Assembly (NCBI GenBank): GCA_031761405.1
Contig: JASEVX010000008.1
Span: 42,999,269 to 43,063,268 of the forward strand
Length of the DNA stretch: 64,000 nucleotides
DNA from: Serripes groenlandicus
Taxonomy: Eukaryota > Mollusca > Bivalvia > Cardiida > Cardiidae
Reading direction: 5' to 3'
Under the pieces are notes generated by a model. The model saw only the letters and a program-made list of their open reading frames with translations, did not search any database and was not told the origin of the DNA. Below, piece after piece: positions 47,661-58,900 of the stretch (the stretch's first letter is position 1; the number at the start of each line of letters is the position of its first letter). The position numbers and the translations under genes are program-made.

Positions 47661-48205
47661 GAGTAAAAGAGTTAAAAAAACAAACATTTTAAAAACATTT
47701 TAACTTTATCTATATATTAAAGAAGAATTGTATTACACAAATCAAGACATCTCTTTGAACATGAAAACAACATTTAGTAAGTTAAAATTGCTATTAAAAG
47801 GAGAATCCGAAATTGACCTCAATGATGACACATAAGAATCTGCATTAGGGGGTGTTGGTTCACGTCTTGAAGGGACCACTTTTGTCTTCGTAAATAAGAC
47901 AAAAAACTTAAATGCGAGTGAAATAAAAAAAAACTGCAAACATTAAAAAATCGGAATATTTATTTCATTTTAGATATGTCATTTATTAGTGTTCGTAAAC
48001 AACCACAATTGTAATATGTTCAAATCATCTAGATTTGTTTCTTTCTAATAATAATCCCCCCTCCCATGTGATTTCAGAAAACCTATTAAAAATAGAAGTC
48101 GCGGGCTTCTGCCCGGCGACTAATAAGCACTTGACTGCAATTTTCGGGTTTCGCATTTGAAGGAAAACCAAAGCGCTGTCACCGATGGAAATTCAGTTGT
48201 ACTTG

Positions 48206-48375
48206 TTTGTTTTGTGTTTAACGCCACTTTCAACCATTTTGAAGTTATATTTGTTCAAGAAGGCGTGTCATCTGAAGATTCAAGGTTTTAAGCTGTATAA
48301 CATGTCTGACAAGTAGACTCGATTTATTTTTGTTTTTTTGTTTGGTGTTTTTAAACTCTTTCAACAATTTCACAA
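48206..48375 (-). repeat. Two SINE tail fragments, minus strand
   Basis: 'ttgtgtttaacgccactttc' (48216) and 'tttggtgtttttaaactctt' (48338), each followed by a 'caacaattt' or 'caaccattt' stretch. They mark the left edge of the virus-like cluster. Confidence 0.5.
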
Positions 48376-48446
48376 ATAATAGCAATTTCCAAGTTTAAAT
48401 GAGTGGTCTGTTAACAACCGGAATTTAGAGCACACTCTGCTGGTAT

Positions 48447-48785
48447 ATGATACGAAGCCACGGAAGAAGTACCGACGACGAAGCTAGGGGCGATACAGCG
48501 GTATTAAATCCGGAGGTCGAACAGTGGAAGAGACATTTCGCCCTGACGGCGGAAGTCAAATTACGACCCAATCACAATATCGTGGAAAATGTACAAGTCG
48601 GTAGGGGAAACCCGAAATAAAATTCTTCACGCCACTGGCTAAATATATCGAATTGGCTAAATCCGAACTCAAAACGATGGCTTAGAAAACGGGTACGAAC
48701 ATGCCAAAGAGACGACGATTCGTATAAAAGTCGAAAGGACTTTTCAATGAGATGGCTCAGTATTCCGGGTATTTAGTGAGGTAAA
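48447..48785 (+). pseudogene. Small basic ORF at the left end of the virus-like cluster, broken
   Basis: ATG 48447 opens 57 codons (MIRSHGRSTDDEARG; QWKRHFALTAEVKLRPNH) to TAA 48618-48620. Coding-like sequence then continues in another phase (FFTPLAKYIELAKSELK) with a stop near 48680 and another after a basic MPKRRRF stretch. An AATAAA at 48924-48929 fits a plus-strand transcript end. The domain is not recognised. It is placed in the cluster because of its coding character, base composition and adjacency. Confidence 0.45.
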
Positions 48786-49002
48786 CATAGTTCGTGTACA
48801 TCGATGTTAAAAATAGTGTACATTATGCGTTTCTATCTGTTTTTGAGCTGTACGTTACGTATGTATACAAACTGTTTTATCTTTTTTATACGTGTATACA
48901 TGTATTTGAAATGTAAACTCGAAAATAAAAGTACTAAAAACAGATTTTTTGTTTACCTTTTGATTACGCCCCGGTCAATATAACGCACCGGGGATTAGCG
49001 CT

Positions 49003-49263
49003 TTACAATAATGGCAATTCGATCAAAACGGGTAAACAGATATTGTCCAATTGACGTTGACGTTTAATACCGGTCATTAAAACGGATCCGGTTTGAAAAC
49101 AAGTAAAGTGAATAAAGTCTTTGATACACCTTGCGGCCGGAAACAATTTTGGTTCGTAACGTCCTCCATAGTATCGAATTACCTTGTTTGAAACCAATAA
49201 TCCAGCCACTTTGAATGATTCTGATATGGTCACCAAACCTTTTTGGATAATTTCACTGACCAT
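49003..49263 (-). pseudogene. TATA-binding-protein-like fragment (second-repeat half)
   Basis: An 86-codon frame shows the pattern of the second TBP repeat: a GLLV strand, then RYEPKLFPAARC, then CFQTGSVLMTGIKR, which matches the family's F-x-S-G-K-x-x-x-T-G-x-K core. The first TBP repeat is absent, so it is about half a domain. It overlaps the end of the PC4-like frame by a few bases, so the two may have been one transcript or one shifted frame. Animals carry intron-split TBP genes of far greater length; an intronless short copy beside PC4-like and macro-domain genes suggests viral origin. That origin is inference. Confidence 0.6.
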
Positions 49264-49486
49264 CCGAGACGTTGAATGAGTCTAGCCTAACTGGTTGGCG
49301 TGGTCGCTTTAAAACTGACACGGTCCGACGGCATTCCCCGGGTTTTAAACAATATACCTTTCTGCACGGATCCACTTCCTCTTTGGGTTGCCAGAACTGA
49401 CCAACATCCACGCATGGATTGTTTTCCTTGACGGTGCAGTAGACGTTCCCGCCTTTAGATAGGAAGAGTGAGAGATCTGTTGTTCT
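49253..49486 (-). pseudogene. PC4/p15-like transcription coactivator fragment
   Basis: This minus-strand frame, bounded by stops at 49487-49489 and 49253-49255, carries the PC4 core order: a strand LSKGGNVYCTVK, then PCVDVGQFWQPKEEVDP, then CRKVYCLKPGE. It aligns with the family's D-I-R-x-(Y/F)-W and (G/T)-R-K-G-I-x-L-x-P signatures, with substitutions at the Arg of the first and the Gly of the second. No in-frame ATG is seen, and the likely N-terminal part lies upstream in another phase (about 49500-49600, EEKRLDPREWDDNK). The gene is therefore frameshifted. PC4 domains bind single-stranded DNA and assist transcription. Confidence 0.65.
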
Positions 49487-49836
49487 TTACAGATCATCCA
49501 CAAATTATATATATAGCCCGCAAAATTCTTCACCGCAATAACGTTAAACTGATCTCCTTATTAGTAAGTTTGTTATCGTCCCACTCTCTAGGATCGAGGC
49601 GTTTCTCTTCATTCTTCATTCCATTCGCTGACTTTCGCGTATTTCTGATTATCCAAAAGGCGAGGCAGACGTTGTTATCCAGGTTGCTTTATAAGCTTAA
49701 CTGAAACTGAGTGGGTAAAGTCGTCTTTTTTTATACAGTGAAAGACGTCATTAAGGATGGAATATAATACGTCGCACGATTGGTTCATTTAAAATATCCA
49801 CCATTCTTAAGTGACCTGGGTATGACATCAGCGTTT

Positions 49837-49886
49837 GACTCACGGTCGCGTGATGCCTCACACTGACCTACTGTACTATAAATAAC
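49837..49886. promoter_or_regulatory. Upstream block, copy 1 (before the PC4-like gene)
   Basis: Contains gactcacggtcgcgtgatgc, then tgacctac, then actataaataac (TATAAATA at 49877-49884). The same order recurs at 50459-50520. It lies upstream of the minus-strand PC4/TBP-like frames; TATTTATA reads as an AT-rich TATA-like box on that strand. Confidence 0.55.
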
Positions 49887-49944
49887 TTTACACTTTTCGG
49901 TTTATTCTGTTCATCCGGTTAACTTCCGTATAATAATTACGTGT

Positions 49945-50445
49945 TTATCGAACAAATCGTTCTATGAGTCGAAAACAAATATTCCAGTTGCCTCCGCCGA
50001 TGACCTCACCCAATTCTGTAAAGATTCGTAAATCTTTGGGCAGTCCAAATTCGTTTAAACACTGATTAAACCATCCGATTCCTTGTTGTGGGGTGTCGTT
50101 ATAAGGTCCGATCGGTCCGCTACCAGCCAGAAAACATTTGCCATATTATTATAGCGCTTCCCTACAAACTACGTGGAAACCGTTGCCGTCGTCGTAGATC
50201 TTAACGTTTCCAGGTTTCCCTCTTGTTTCCACTTTGGCGAGACTTTTGAATTTACTCTTACATGTAGATTAAATGTCTGCCCACGAATATTTCTTAGCTA
50301 TTATTGCTGATAGTCCGTGGGATTTAACTGTAAGACAGTTGACTTGATGTACTATACCGTGAATGTTACGGATATTCGTAATATCATCACCCACAAACGA
50401 CACTCCTACAACATTTGAAAATTTAACCCTTTTTATGCCATATCG
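49945..50445 (-). pseudogene. Macro-domain (ADP-ribose-binding) protein, interrupted by stop codons
   Basis: One minus-strand phase from 50445 to the stop at 49945-49947 has macro-domain features in order: a GDDITNI strand/loop, IVHQVNCLTVKSHGLSA (compare phage and yeast Poa1p-type I-V-H-x-x-N-C ... G-L-A), KIYDDGNG, a PQQGIGWFNQCL helix, and a terminal GGGNWN loop. In-frame stops sit at 50269-50271, 50149-50151 and 50146-50148. No frameshift is needed, and no in-frame ATG is visible. Length (about 165 codons) is normal for a stand-alone macro domain. Macro domains bind or hydrolyse ADP-ribose; viral ones counter host ADP-ribosylation. This copy cannot make the full protein. Confidence 0.7.
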
Positions 50446-50458
50446 TTACAAAATCGGA

Positions 50459-50540
50459 CGACTCACGGACGCGCGAAGATAATTTCATTTGACCTACGTT
50501 TTGTCGTTACTATAAATAACCGATCACGGTCGCGTGACGC
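50459..50540. promoter_or_regulatory. Upstream block, copy 2, possibly bidirectional
   Basis: gactcacggacgcgcgaag, tgacctac and actataaataac (TATAAATA 50511-50518) repeat block 1 in the same order. A second TCACGGTCGCGTGA follows at 50524-50537. It lies between the minus-strand macro-domain gene and the plus-strand basic ORF at 50638. A CRE-like tgacgtca is at about 50573. Confidence 0.55.
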
Positions 50541-50637
50541 GTATGCATCTCGAAGGGGGCGGGGTTTACGATGACGTCAGCTGTCAATCAATGGGTCCAA
50601 ACCGACGCACCATTATGTAAACAATATTAGAACGAAT

Positions 50638-50722
50638 ATGAGAAGGCGAGAAAAAGAAAGACAGAAATAAACGTTTTGAAACTTATTTACAAAGGATTTT
50701 AGAAGAAACTGAATATATGTAA
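50638..50722 (+). pseudogene. Basic ORF start, possibly histone H2B-like, truncated
   Basis: An ATG at 50638 opens MRRREKERQK and stops. In another phase NKRFETYLQRILEET follows to 50722. A basic tail leading into a helix of this pattern resembles the start of an H2B fold, and is weak evidence alone. The sequence is cut off at about 50750 by repeat-like DNA (tgttttcaaagtcgtc). Confidence 0.3.
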
Positions 50723-51187
50723 AGATTGATCTCAACCTAGTATGCCTAGATGTTTTCAAAGTCGTCAGCAACATATTTGTTGTATGTGGTTAAGAGTAAG
50801 TCAACATTTGCGAGCAATGCAGTATAATCTCGGGAACAAAGTTTGCTCCTCATCTGTCAAATATAAGCGTAAACTTTCTTTTCAACAGGTTTGCACGAAT
50901 TTGTCAAAAGTCAAGAGTGATACCCAATTGCAGAAAGCCAATGGCAAAAGTGTTACACATGTAATGTGTATGGAACACTTGGCCCCTAAACAATGTAAAT
51001 CTGAAATGAACTCTATGTTTCAAAAATGACATTTGGATTCTAAATTCCGAGAATGAATTTGTTTTGAACAATCAGATACTTGAGCACAAATTCAAGGCAC
51101 AATGTAAACATTTATAGTTTTGTAGTCTGGTGTAACTTTGCTGAAATACGCATACCTCTAAGGGTCTAATTGTTTCTTTTCTTTCAG

Positions 51188-51314
51188 TGTTACAAACTGT
51201 GAAAAGTTATGGTCAACATTTTCTGACGCATGGATCCGTAAAGACCCCCAAAACATAAGAGCAACAGATTACCTCCCCTTTCTGAATGCCGCTAAACAAC
51301 AAAACATTGAAAAG
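51188..51314 (+). CDS. ADP-ribosyl cyclase exon with CEKLW; GC donor
   Basis: Acceptor ttctttcag. The exon begins with one base of a split codon and encodes VTNCEKLWSTFSDAW to AAKQQNIEK. The donor is aag|gcaagt, a GC-AG intron. Phase 0 and the family's expected K-I-L-L-W-S junction with the next exon support this unusual donor over any nearby GT. Confidence 0.85.
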
Positions 51315-52875
51315 GCAAGTCCATCATACTTTCTTAAAAATAATTATCTTTCTGCCAGCTGTTTAGTGAATTAAACTTACGTTAATGTTTTTATACTATT
51401 TCAGCGTCATTTTCTATATATATCGTTTACAAAACAGTCGTTGCTGTTGTTGTCATAAAACATGTGTTCTTACGACGAAAACGACGTCATGTTGAAGGTA
51501 TGACTCTTCCATTAGAGATCATCGCATGCTGAGGCATGGCGTTTGAAAACATTTAAGACACAATTCAGTTTTGATATCCTCGTAGTAAAGACGTCTCTTC
51601 CATGTTGAAAATTGGACCACTCCAATACATTGTTCGTCCAAGGAATGTTGGTAAAATTTAATGTCTAAGTGGCATACAATGACGATTAATTAGGAGAGAG
51701 GGCTTGTTATGGCAGCGAAAGGGTTACAGTCATCAGGCAAGCAAGTATAGTGTTTTACCATATGTGTGTATATAAGGAAAACATGTGCAAGAACAATGAC
51801 GAACAATGAAAATATGGAAATGTTCACAGCATTCTTTCAGCTATGAAATGTAGGAAATCTGTATGCCCAAAATTGTTTATCTTATTCAAAACATGCATTT
51901 GGGGTGGTGGGGCTGGTACATATAGCCATATAGCTGATGATAACCATAATATCATTAATTACGTTTTCTTTCTTTCCAGATCTTACTGTGGTCAGGAACC
52001 TATGATATTGCTCATGAATATTCACGTCACGTGTCATATTACGTCACGCTCGAAGACACCTTCCTTGGTTCTGTAGTGAACAATCTTACTTGGTGTGGTA
52101 GAGTATGTTCAAACTGTCCCGGTATCAATTACGCTTCATGTCCATATAATCTGAATACTGAGGCAAAAACCGCGTTTTGGGGAGGAGCATCGAGAACGGT
52201 AGGTTTCTGGGTGTCTTTAGTCTTGTTTACTGTTGGCCATTTGTTTATACGTTACGCCTCGATGAAAGCGTCCACATCAGGTACGGAAGGTGGCGGGTTT
52301 TGTCCCCAGACTGGTCATTCCAAATACTTTTAAAATGATAGACATGACTTTCCCTCTTGGCGCCCAGGACTGTGTGGTTAATTTAACGATTGTCTCGCTG
52401 GTGTCAGGATAAATAGACCAGTATAACTGGTAACTTACCCTAAAATCTCCGTGACATTATTAACAAAAAAGATGATAAAGCGAGGAAAAACACCATGCAA
52501 ACAAACAAACTAACAAACAAAGGCACAAACAATTACCTAACTTTAACATAAAAATTAAATTCCCAATTTGTAAAGAATTATATATTATTTTCGAATGGTA
52601 CTGTCCAAATCTGCCTATCTAATATTTTTGTTATGAAACAGAACGATACTAAAGCAACACGTTTTCCATAGGAGCCGGGTGTTATTTATTACTTTGTGTA
52701 CTATTGTTTTGTTGATGTACATACACATGCCACTATAATACAATATTTACTTACTCACTTACTTGTTGACAAAAATGGGAAGAAGCACGTACCTGTTCTA
52801 TTTAAACACCGTATACAGTGACTATTCTTCTCCATCTTGAATGTATACACCACATTGGTATGGTTATATAAGAAT

Positions 52876-52906
<31 letters not shown>

Positions 52907-55900
52907 AAACCCTTTCAGCAATTTTTCAATTATATCACGGAGTTTTCTGGGTAAGCTATCAGTACTACTGGACAATTTATTCTGACGTCAGCCAGTCAGT
53001 CGTTATGCTAAACCCGCAAAATTGAGCGTTATGGAGGGCAGCCATTACTTACAATTTCAAAGTCTTTGGTATGACCTTTGATTACTAGAACAGAGTTTGT
53101 CAAATCATCTAACCAATCTCTGGTCAGGCGTTATACTGTTTACTCCCCAAGTGTGCTGGCGCCTTATTCTACTCGAATTTCTTTTGAATATGACGTTATT
53201 CCCAAATAAAACACAACTTTAACATATACAGACAAGACTCGTCAAGGGATGACCAAGTTCTATCACCATTAAATCAAATAGCCTTTCAGTCATCAGGGGC
53301 GTAGCTTGGCAATAATCAATGTGTAGGCCGTCTCGTGATAAAATCAACATTGTGGACTCTGCGTAAAGTATCGACCCGGATCAGCCTAAGTATGCCACAC
53401 AGGCGTACCCGGATATACACTCATATAAGCAATTAAATGAATCTAGAGCAGACGACATTTTAAAACATTGTTGCAAAACGAAACATTTTTTCTAAATGAG
53501 CAATTTCTCCTTTTGCCAAAATGTTTTCAAATATATTCAATAATCACTACTTTCATACATACATATTTTTCATATTTAAGCAGGCGCAAAGATGTTTTCA
53601 AAGTCGTCTGCTCTAGATGTGTTGCATGTAAGAAACGGATGTTTTTGGTTGTCAGGGTGATTGTTCTGTAAGATAACCATTTTCCTTTTGCAGACGCACC
53701 TACAGTTAAACTTCCTTTGAGAACATTGTGGCAAAATGAGAAATTGTTCATAATGAGCAATTTCTCCCTTTGTCACAATGTTTACAACTCTATTTGGTAA
53801 TCCTACTTTCATTTATAGAGATTTGTCATATTTCTGCACGAGCAAAATGGTTTTTAGTCATCTGCTGCATATTTAGAGGGTTTGGTGTGAAACGGTTGTT
53901 ACTAAAAACCTATTTTGAAAACCCTGGTTTAGGGGCAATTTTGACCCTTTTGTAAACAATGCAAATTTAGGTGTCATTGCTCAGAACGAGCAATGCCACC
54001 TAAATTTACATTGTTTACCAAGAAAAATGATTTAACGCTTATAAAGACTTTATGGCGAGGTGATTAACCTAGGTAAAAAAATACAAATTTTAGTTACAAC
54101 CGTTTCACGCCAAGCCCTCGATTTGTTGTATGTCAGAAACGAATAAGAAAGTAGTCGTAGCTGCGTGAAATGACCGGTGTGAAGAACACGCAACAAAACA
54201 CTGGTATACATCGAGAATATAATCATCGTTTAACTCATTTTAATTTTCAGTTTGCAAGTTCTCTCAAAGAAAACGGATTCGTACAGCTTATGTTAAATGG
54301 CAGCAATCCATTAAAACCGGCTTTTAACCAAAATAGGTATTTAGGCCATTACATTTTGTGCTTATATCGTCTGTATAAATTGATAGGATAATCTCAGCTA
54401 TGACTATACCGAATATGCACACTAGAAATATTTAGCAAAAGGTTTCAAGCTGATGTTGTTTGTGTGCCAATACGGCTATTATGAATGGTTTAGGAAAGCG
54501 GAAGTTAATTTGATCGCCCTTGAACATGGTTTTGTGTCGAGTGCATTAACACTTCCTCTATAAAACGCTTTACTTATATCCGATTTGACATAGTGCCAAA
54601 CCCCGACGTTGGAGCAAAGTACATTAGGCAAAGTATGCTTAAAATGCATGTAGTCTTACTCGATGAAATCGAAAATTAAAGATAGTTTGAATTATTATAA
54701 TTTCATGTATACGATCTTTTATAACATCTGATTTTTGTGGCCTATTTTTTAAACAAGCATTGAACAAAAGCTTGTGTAAGGCAATGGTACACTGGTAGAG
54801 CGTCAGCCTCTCGTACCAAAGATCCCGGGTTCGAATCCCTTGATGAGCGGATTCTACCTTTGAGATTTTGTCCACACAAACGGCGCGAGTATTGCTTTAC
54901 TCTTCCAGGAAGCAGTCATCGAGCTTGATTTATATAAGCTGCAAGCTTGTTTCGCAATCGATGTAAAATAAATAAGGTTAAACTAAACAACATCTATCAT
55001 TTCAGTTTTGCAAGTTTTTATGAACTACCCAATCTACCGAAGTCTTCGAGCATTCATACTATTCTGTTACATGATATAGAAAGGAAACCAACGTAAGTAT
55101 AGTCAAACTTGTTTTTCATGTAAGTAGCAACCCAGAGGAGAGTCATAAATGAAATCAGAACACAGATTGATGCTTAATACAACTGAAATAAAGAAGTAAA
55201 TGTTGTTTTGGTAAATATTCAAGTTGCTGTTGATAGAAATAGGCTGCTGAACTCTTTCAGCGCCAAAGGCAATATTGATCGTTTGGCAAGCAATACAGAT
55301 TCAGGTGAGTCAGCTCGTAACGAGCTGTCTCACCTGAAATCTGCATTGTTTGGCTGTGAGTTATAAAGATATTTCAAAAATCCTATAACATGAAAATAGA
55401 GTCGTCCGAGTTTGAACATGGAAGAGTCTACTTTAAACAATTCGGCGCTCAAAGGGTTAACAGAGGTGACCACTTATAGTCTACACACGTTTGACTTTTA
55501 TAAAAGAGCCAATCCAAGCGAAGTCCGGCACTCTGAACGTTTGGAATTAACTCTTTCAATGCTTATCTTTATTAAAAAGGACTTGCCCAGCATTATATTT
55601 GAATAAGTTCATATATAATAAAGGTATATAGAAATAAAAATATTAAAGAGCTCTGCCAACATTATGGGGCCTGGTCAAATGTTGCTGATGACACTGGCTT
55701 AACAAAATATGTACCATCCGTTAAAGGGTTAATTGTAATTGCTTTCAACAATATACTATTATAATTCTTTTTTATTAACCCCCTTACGTCCTCATAAGGC
55801 AGAAATCAGCAGTGGCCGAGTGGTTAGCGTCGGGGATTTGGAACCTGGCGTCCCGGGTTCGATCCATAGTCGCAGCGCTCTGGTCATGATGGTTTGCCCT

Positions 55901-58900
55901 TGGACAAGGCTTATTTTCTAGCTCAGTACTGGTTTGTTTACCCAGGGATCATGAATAAGTGAACTGTCGCCGTGATATAACTGAAATAATGTTGAAAACG
56001 GCATAAAGAATACAAACAAATAAAGATACAAACAAATCCTCTGAAGGCTTCAATGATGATTTTGCAATCGATTGTCGAACATGGAATATCCTGATCTGAC
56101 TGCGGGGCGATGCATACTGATCTGAGTATTTACTGATCGCATTTAATCGAACGTTGGGTTTTCTTTGACATGGAATGGATTGTTTTAAAATTGTAAAACA
56201 CTCATGTCCTTCTTTCGCAACTTTAGACAGCACGTTCAGTTCTATAATTTATGACGTTAAATGAGTCCATCAATGGGAAAAGGTACAAGGTGGCAATGTT
56301 GGTTCAGATCAGCTTGTACATCTGCTCAGTTTTATAATAATTTATCTACACAAGCTGGCGGAATCTTCGAACAAGTTTTTATAAATTATATCTGAACAGT
56401 GAAAGCCTTGATAACGTTGTGCGGATGCATACTCTGATCTGTATCTAATTGGTCTCAAAACACAAATTGTACATCTTCCCATTTAAAAACGCATTTGTTC
56501 ACATGTTCAACTCTCCAAAAGTTATGCTTCTAAAATTGCATTTGTTTTGCTTAGTTGTTTGTGTAAATACTTGCTTATCCTCTTTGTTACGTTCGGCGCC
56601 CAAGGCCACCACAATAGTTGGCCTTTACGCAGGGTTCTTTGCATTGTTACTGATTCTCCTCAGGCCATTCATAATATATATTGTTTATATTGTAGATTAT
56701 ATAATTGATATTAGATAATTATATACATGTATGTCCAAGTACGGATTATAATGTTCAGCTCCAGGTGGTCTTGGGTCTTCGCATAGACCATCTTTCATTG
56801 TGGTGTTCGTTGTTGGTTTGTTTAACTAATACTTATTCCTGGTATCCTGAAGACATGCCGTAGCCATCGAAAGCGTGGTTTTGTTGTATTTATTTAGTAA
56901 TTCAGTCGGACATCGTCATGTCTTGTAGGTCCTTGGTGTATATTCAATATATTCAATATAATAAGTGTTGATTGATTGATTTGGCTTTAACGCCATTTTA
57001 AGAATTGTTCAGTCATATCGCGATGGCCAGTACACCTACTAAGGCTACAAGAATATTAATTACAAGAGTTGCTGCAAGATGCAGCAATTGGATGTTAGCG
57101 CAGGAATCAGCATTTCGTGGCTTAAGAAATACTGTTTGATTCGAAAAACACGAAACCCGCTATTAAATATATGATATAAATATATGATAACAATAGTTTT
57201 TTAATTAGATATGTTAAACGAAAACAAAAATATCTTTTCCCAACGTGTTGACCTCGATCTCCCAAAATTATTGTAAACATTTGTCTGCGCATGCGCGTCA
57301 TTTTGTTCCCGTAATATATTCTTAAAATCGCAAAATCTAGCACAATATCTTCGCATTTATGAAAAGATTCCAATTTTCCTGTTATTAAAAGCCCGGTGGT
57401 TCTCAGTGATGTTACATATACTCCGCTCTGGTATACTGCTTGTGTTCAGTTGTGTGACTTCCGGTCGAAGTCAAGAGAAAAGGGGGAGAAATGTAACGGA
57501 AACTGGGTATAGGTATTAATATCACTTCTACATCCCTGCTGTGGAAGCAGGCTTTTATAGCGACGTTGGTAGAGTGGTTGACATTTTCGTAAAGTTAAGC
57601 AACGTTCATCGCGGTTAGTGCCTGGATGGGTGACCTGCGATGGCTAAACTCCGGTTCACGTTACACTATGGTTTTAATTTACATTTTAATTATAAAAAAA
57701 CTTCTCCGCTATAAAAAGACTGGTTCACTAATCTTAATCTTCTATTGCAAAGTCGAACGAGAACCAGTCTAGTGACGAACTTCTACGGAAATATCCGAGA
57801 GCTGACGATACAAAACGGGGCATGAGCGATCAAGACGATTAACACGGCCCATTGCACCAGTGATATTTTTAAATACAACCAATATATACACTGGTGCTGA
57901 TGCACCCGCGCAGTACTAAAAATAAAAACTTTATTTAAAGAGGCAACACAGCTGTGCATGCCCAGTCCTCCCTGTGGGCCTTTGGCAATGTGTTTCCTGT
58001 TTTGTTTACACCAGCACTACAAACAGCAGACTTTCCAAGCAACTGGCTGCTTTTCCACTTAGACTGCGGCATACGAATGACGCTAGTCACTGTGACTTTT
58101 GTCAAACGTCGGAGATAAATGTTGGCCGAGCTGTGATATATAATAAGTGGAATATTGTTCGTTATTTGAACGAAAGAATCGTAAGAAAGTACCTTTAAGA
58201 TCTTGGATTGCTTAAAGCTTTTCAACCCATCTTTTACGTGTGAGTACAAGCCCCGGTTCGCTCATTGATTATATTCCGATGGTACTTCCTCGTTGGTCTA
58301 GAGGTAGAGCGTCCGCATCGGGTGCCGGAGGTCGCGGGTTCGATCCCTGACGTTAAAGAGTGGTAGCAATGGCTGCCCACCTTGGCGTATAGGGTTGCGG
58401 GTGAGCATTACGACGGACTGGCTGTTGTCAGGATAAATAAACCAGTAGTATTGGTAACTTACCCAAGAAACTCCGCCGTGATATAACTGAAACATTATTG
58501 AAAGCGGCATAAAACACACACAAAATCAATATTCCGATGGCTGATAGAAGTCTTCTTACACCAATTGGCTACAAGTTGTCTATGTGAAAAGGTAGCAGGT
58601 TGCCTGTGAGGAATGTTAAGAAGACCATTAAGCAGCCGGTTGCCTGTGAGTATTGCTGAGAAAACCATAAAGGACATGGTTGACTGAACAGCTGTGATAT
58701 ATAAAAAACGTGTTTAACTCTTTCAGCGCTGAATTGTTTAACATAGCCTCTTCTTTGTTAAACATCGAGAGTCTCCATTTCTCGTATAAAAAGAGTTTCG
58801 GAATATTTTGATAACTTAATGACAAACAATGCTAAATTCAGGTGAGTCAGCTCATAACGAATCTGTATTGTTTGCACACACCTCAATATTGACATTGACG

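Noticed and set aside
50742..51029. 95-codon frame just upstream of the first visible cyclase exon
   Set aside because: It begins in repeat-like sequence and contains neither a signal peptide nor the family's LGRC-type motif, so it is not accepted as the missing 5' exon.
54758..54860. tRNA gene
   Set aside because: A and B boxes are present, but stem pairing is inadequate; a SINE head is more likely. The same applies to 2751, 43847 and 61130.
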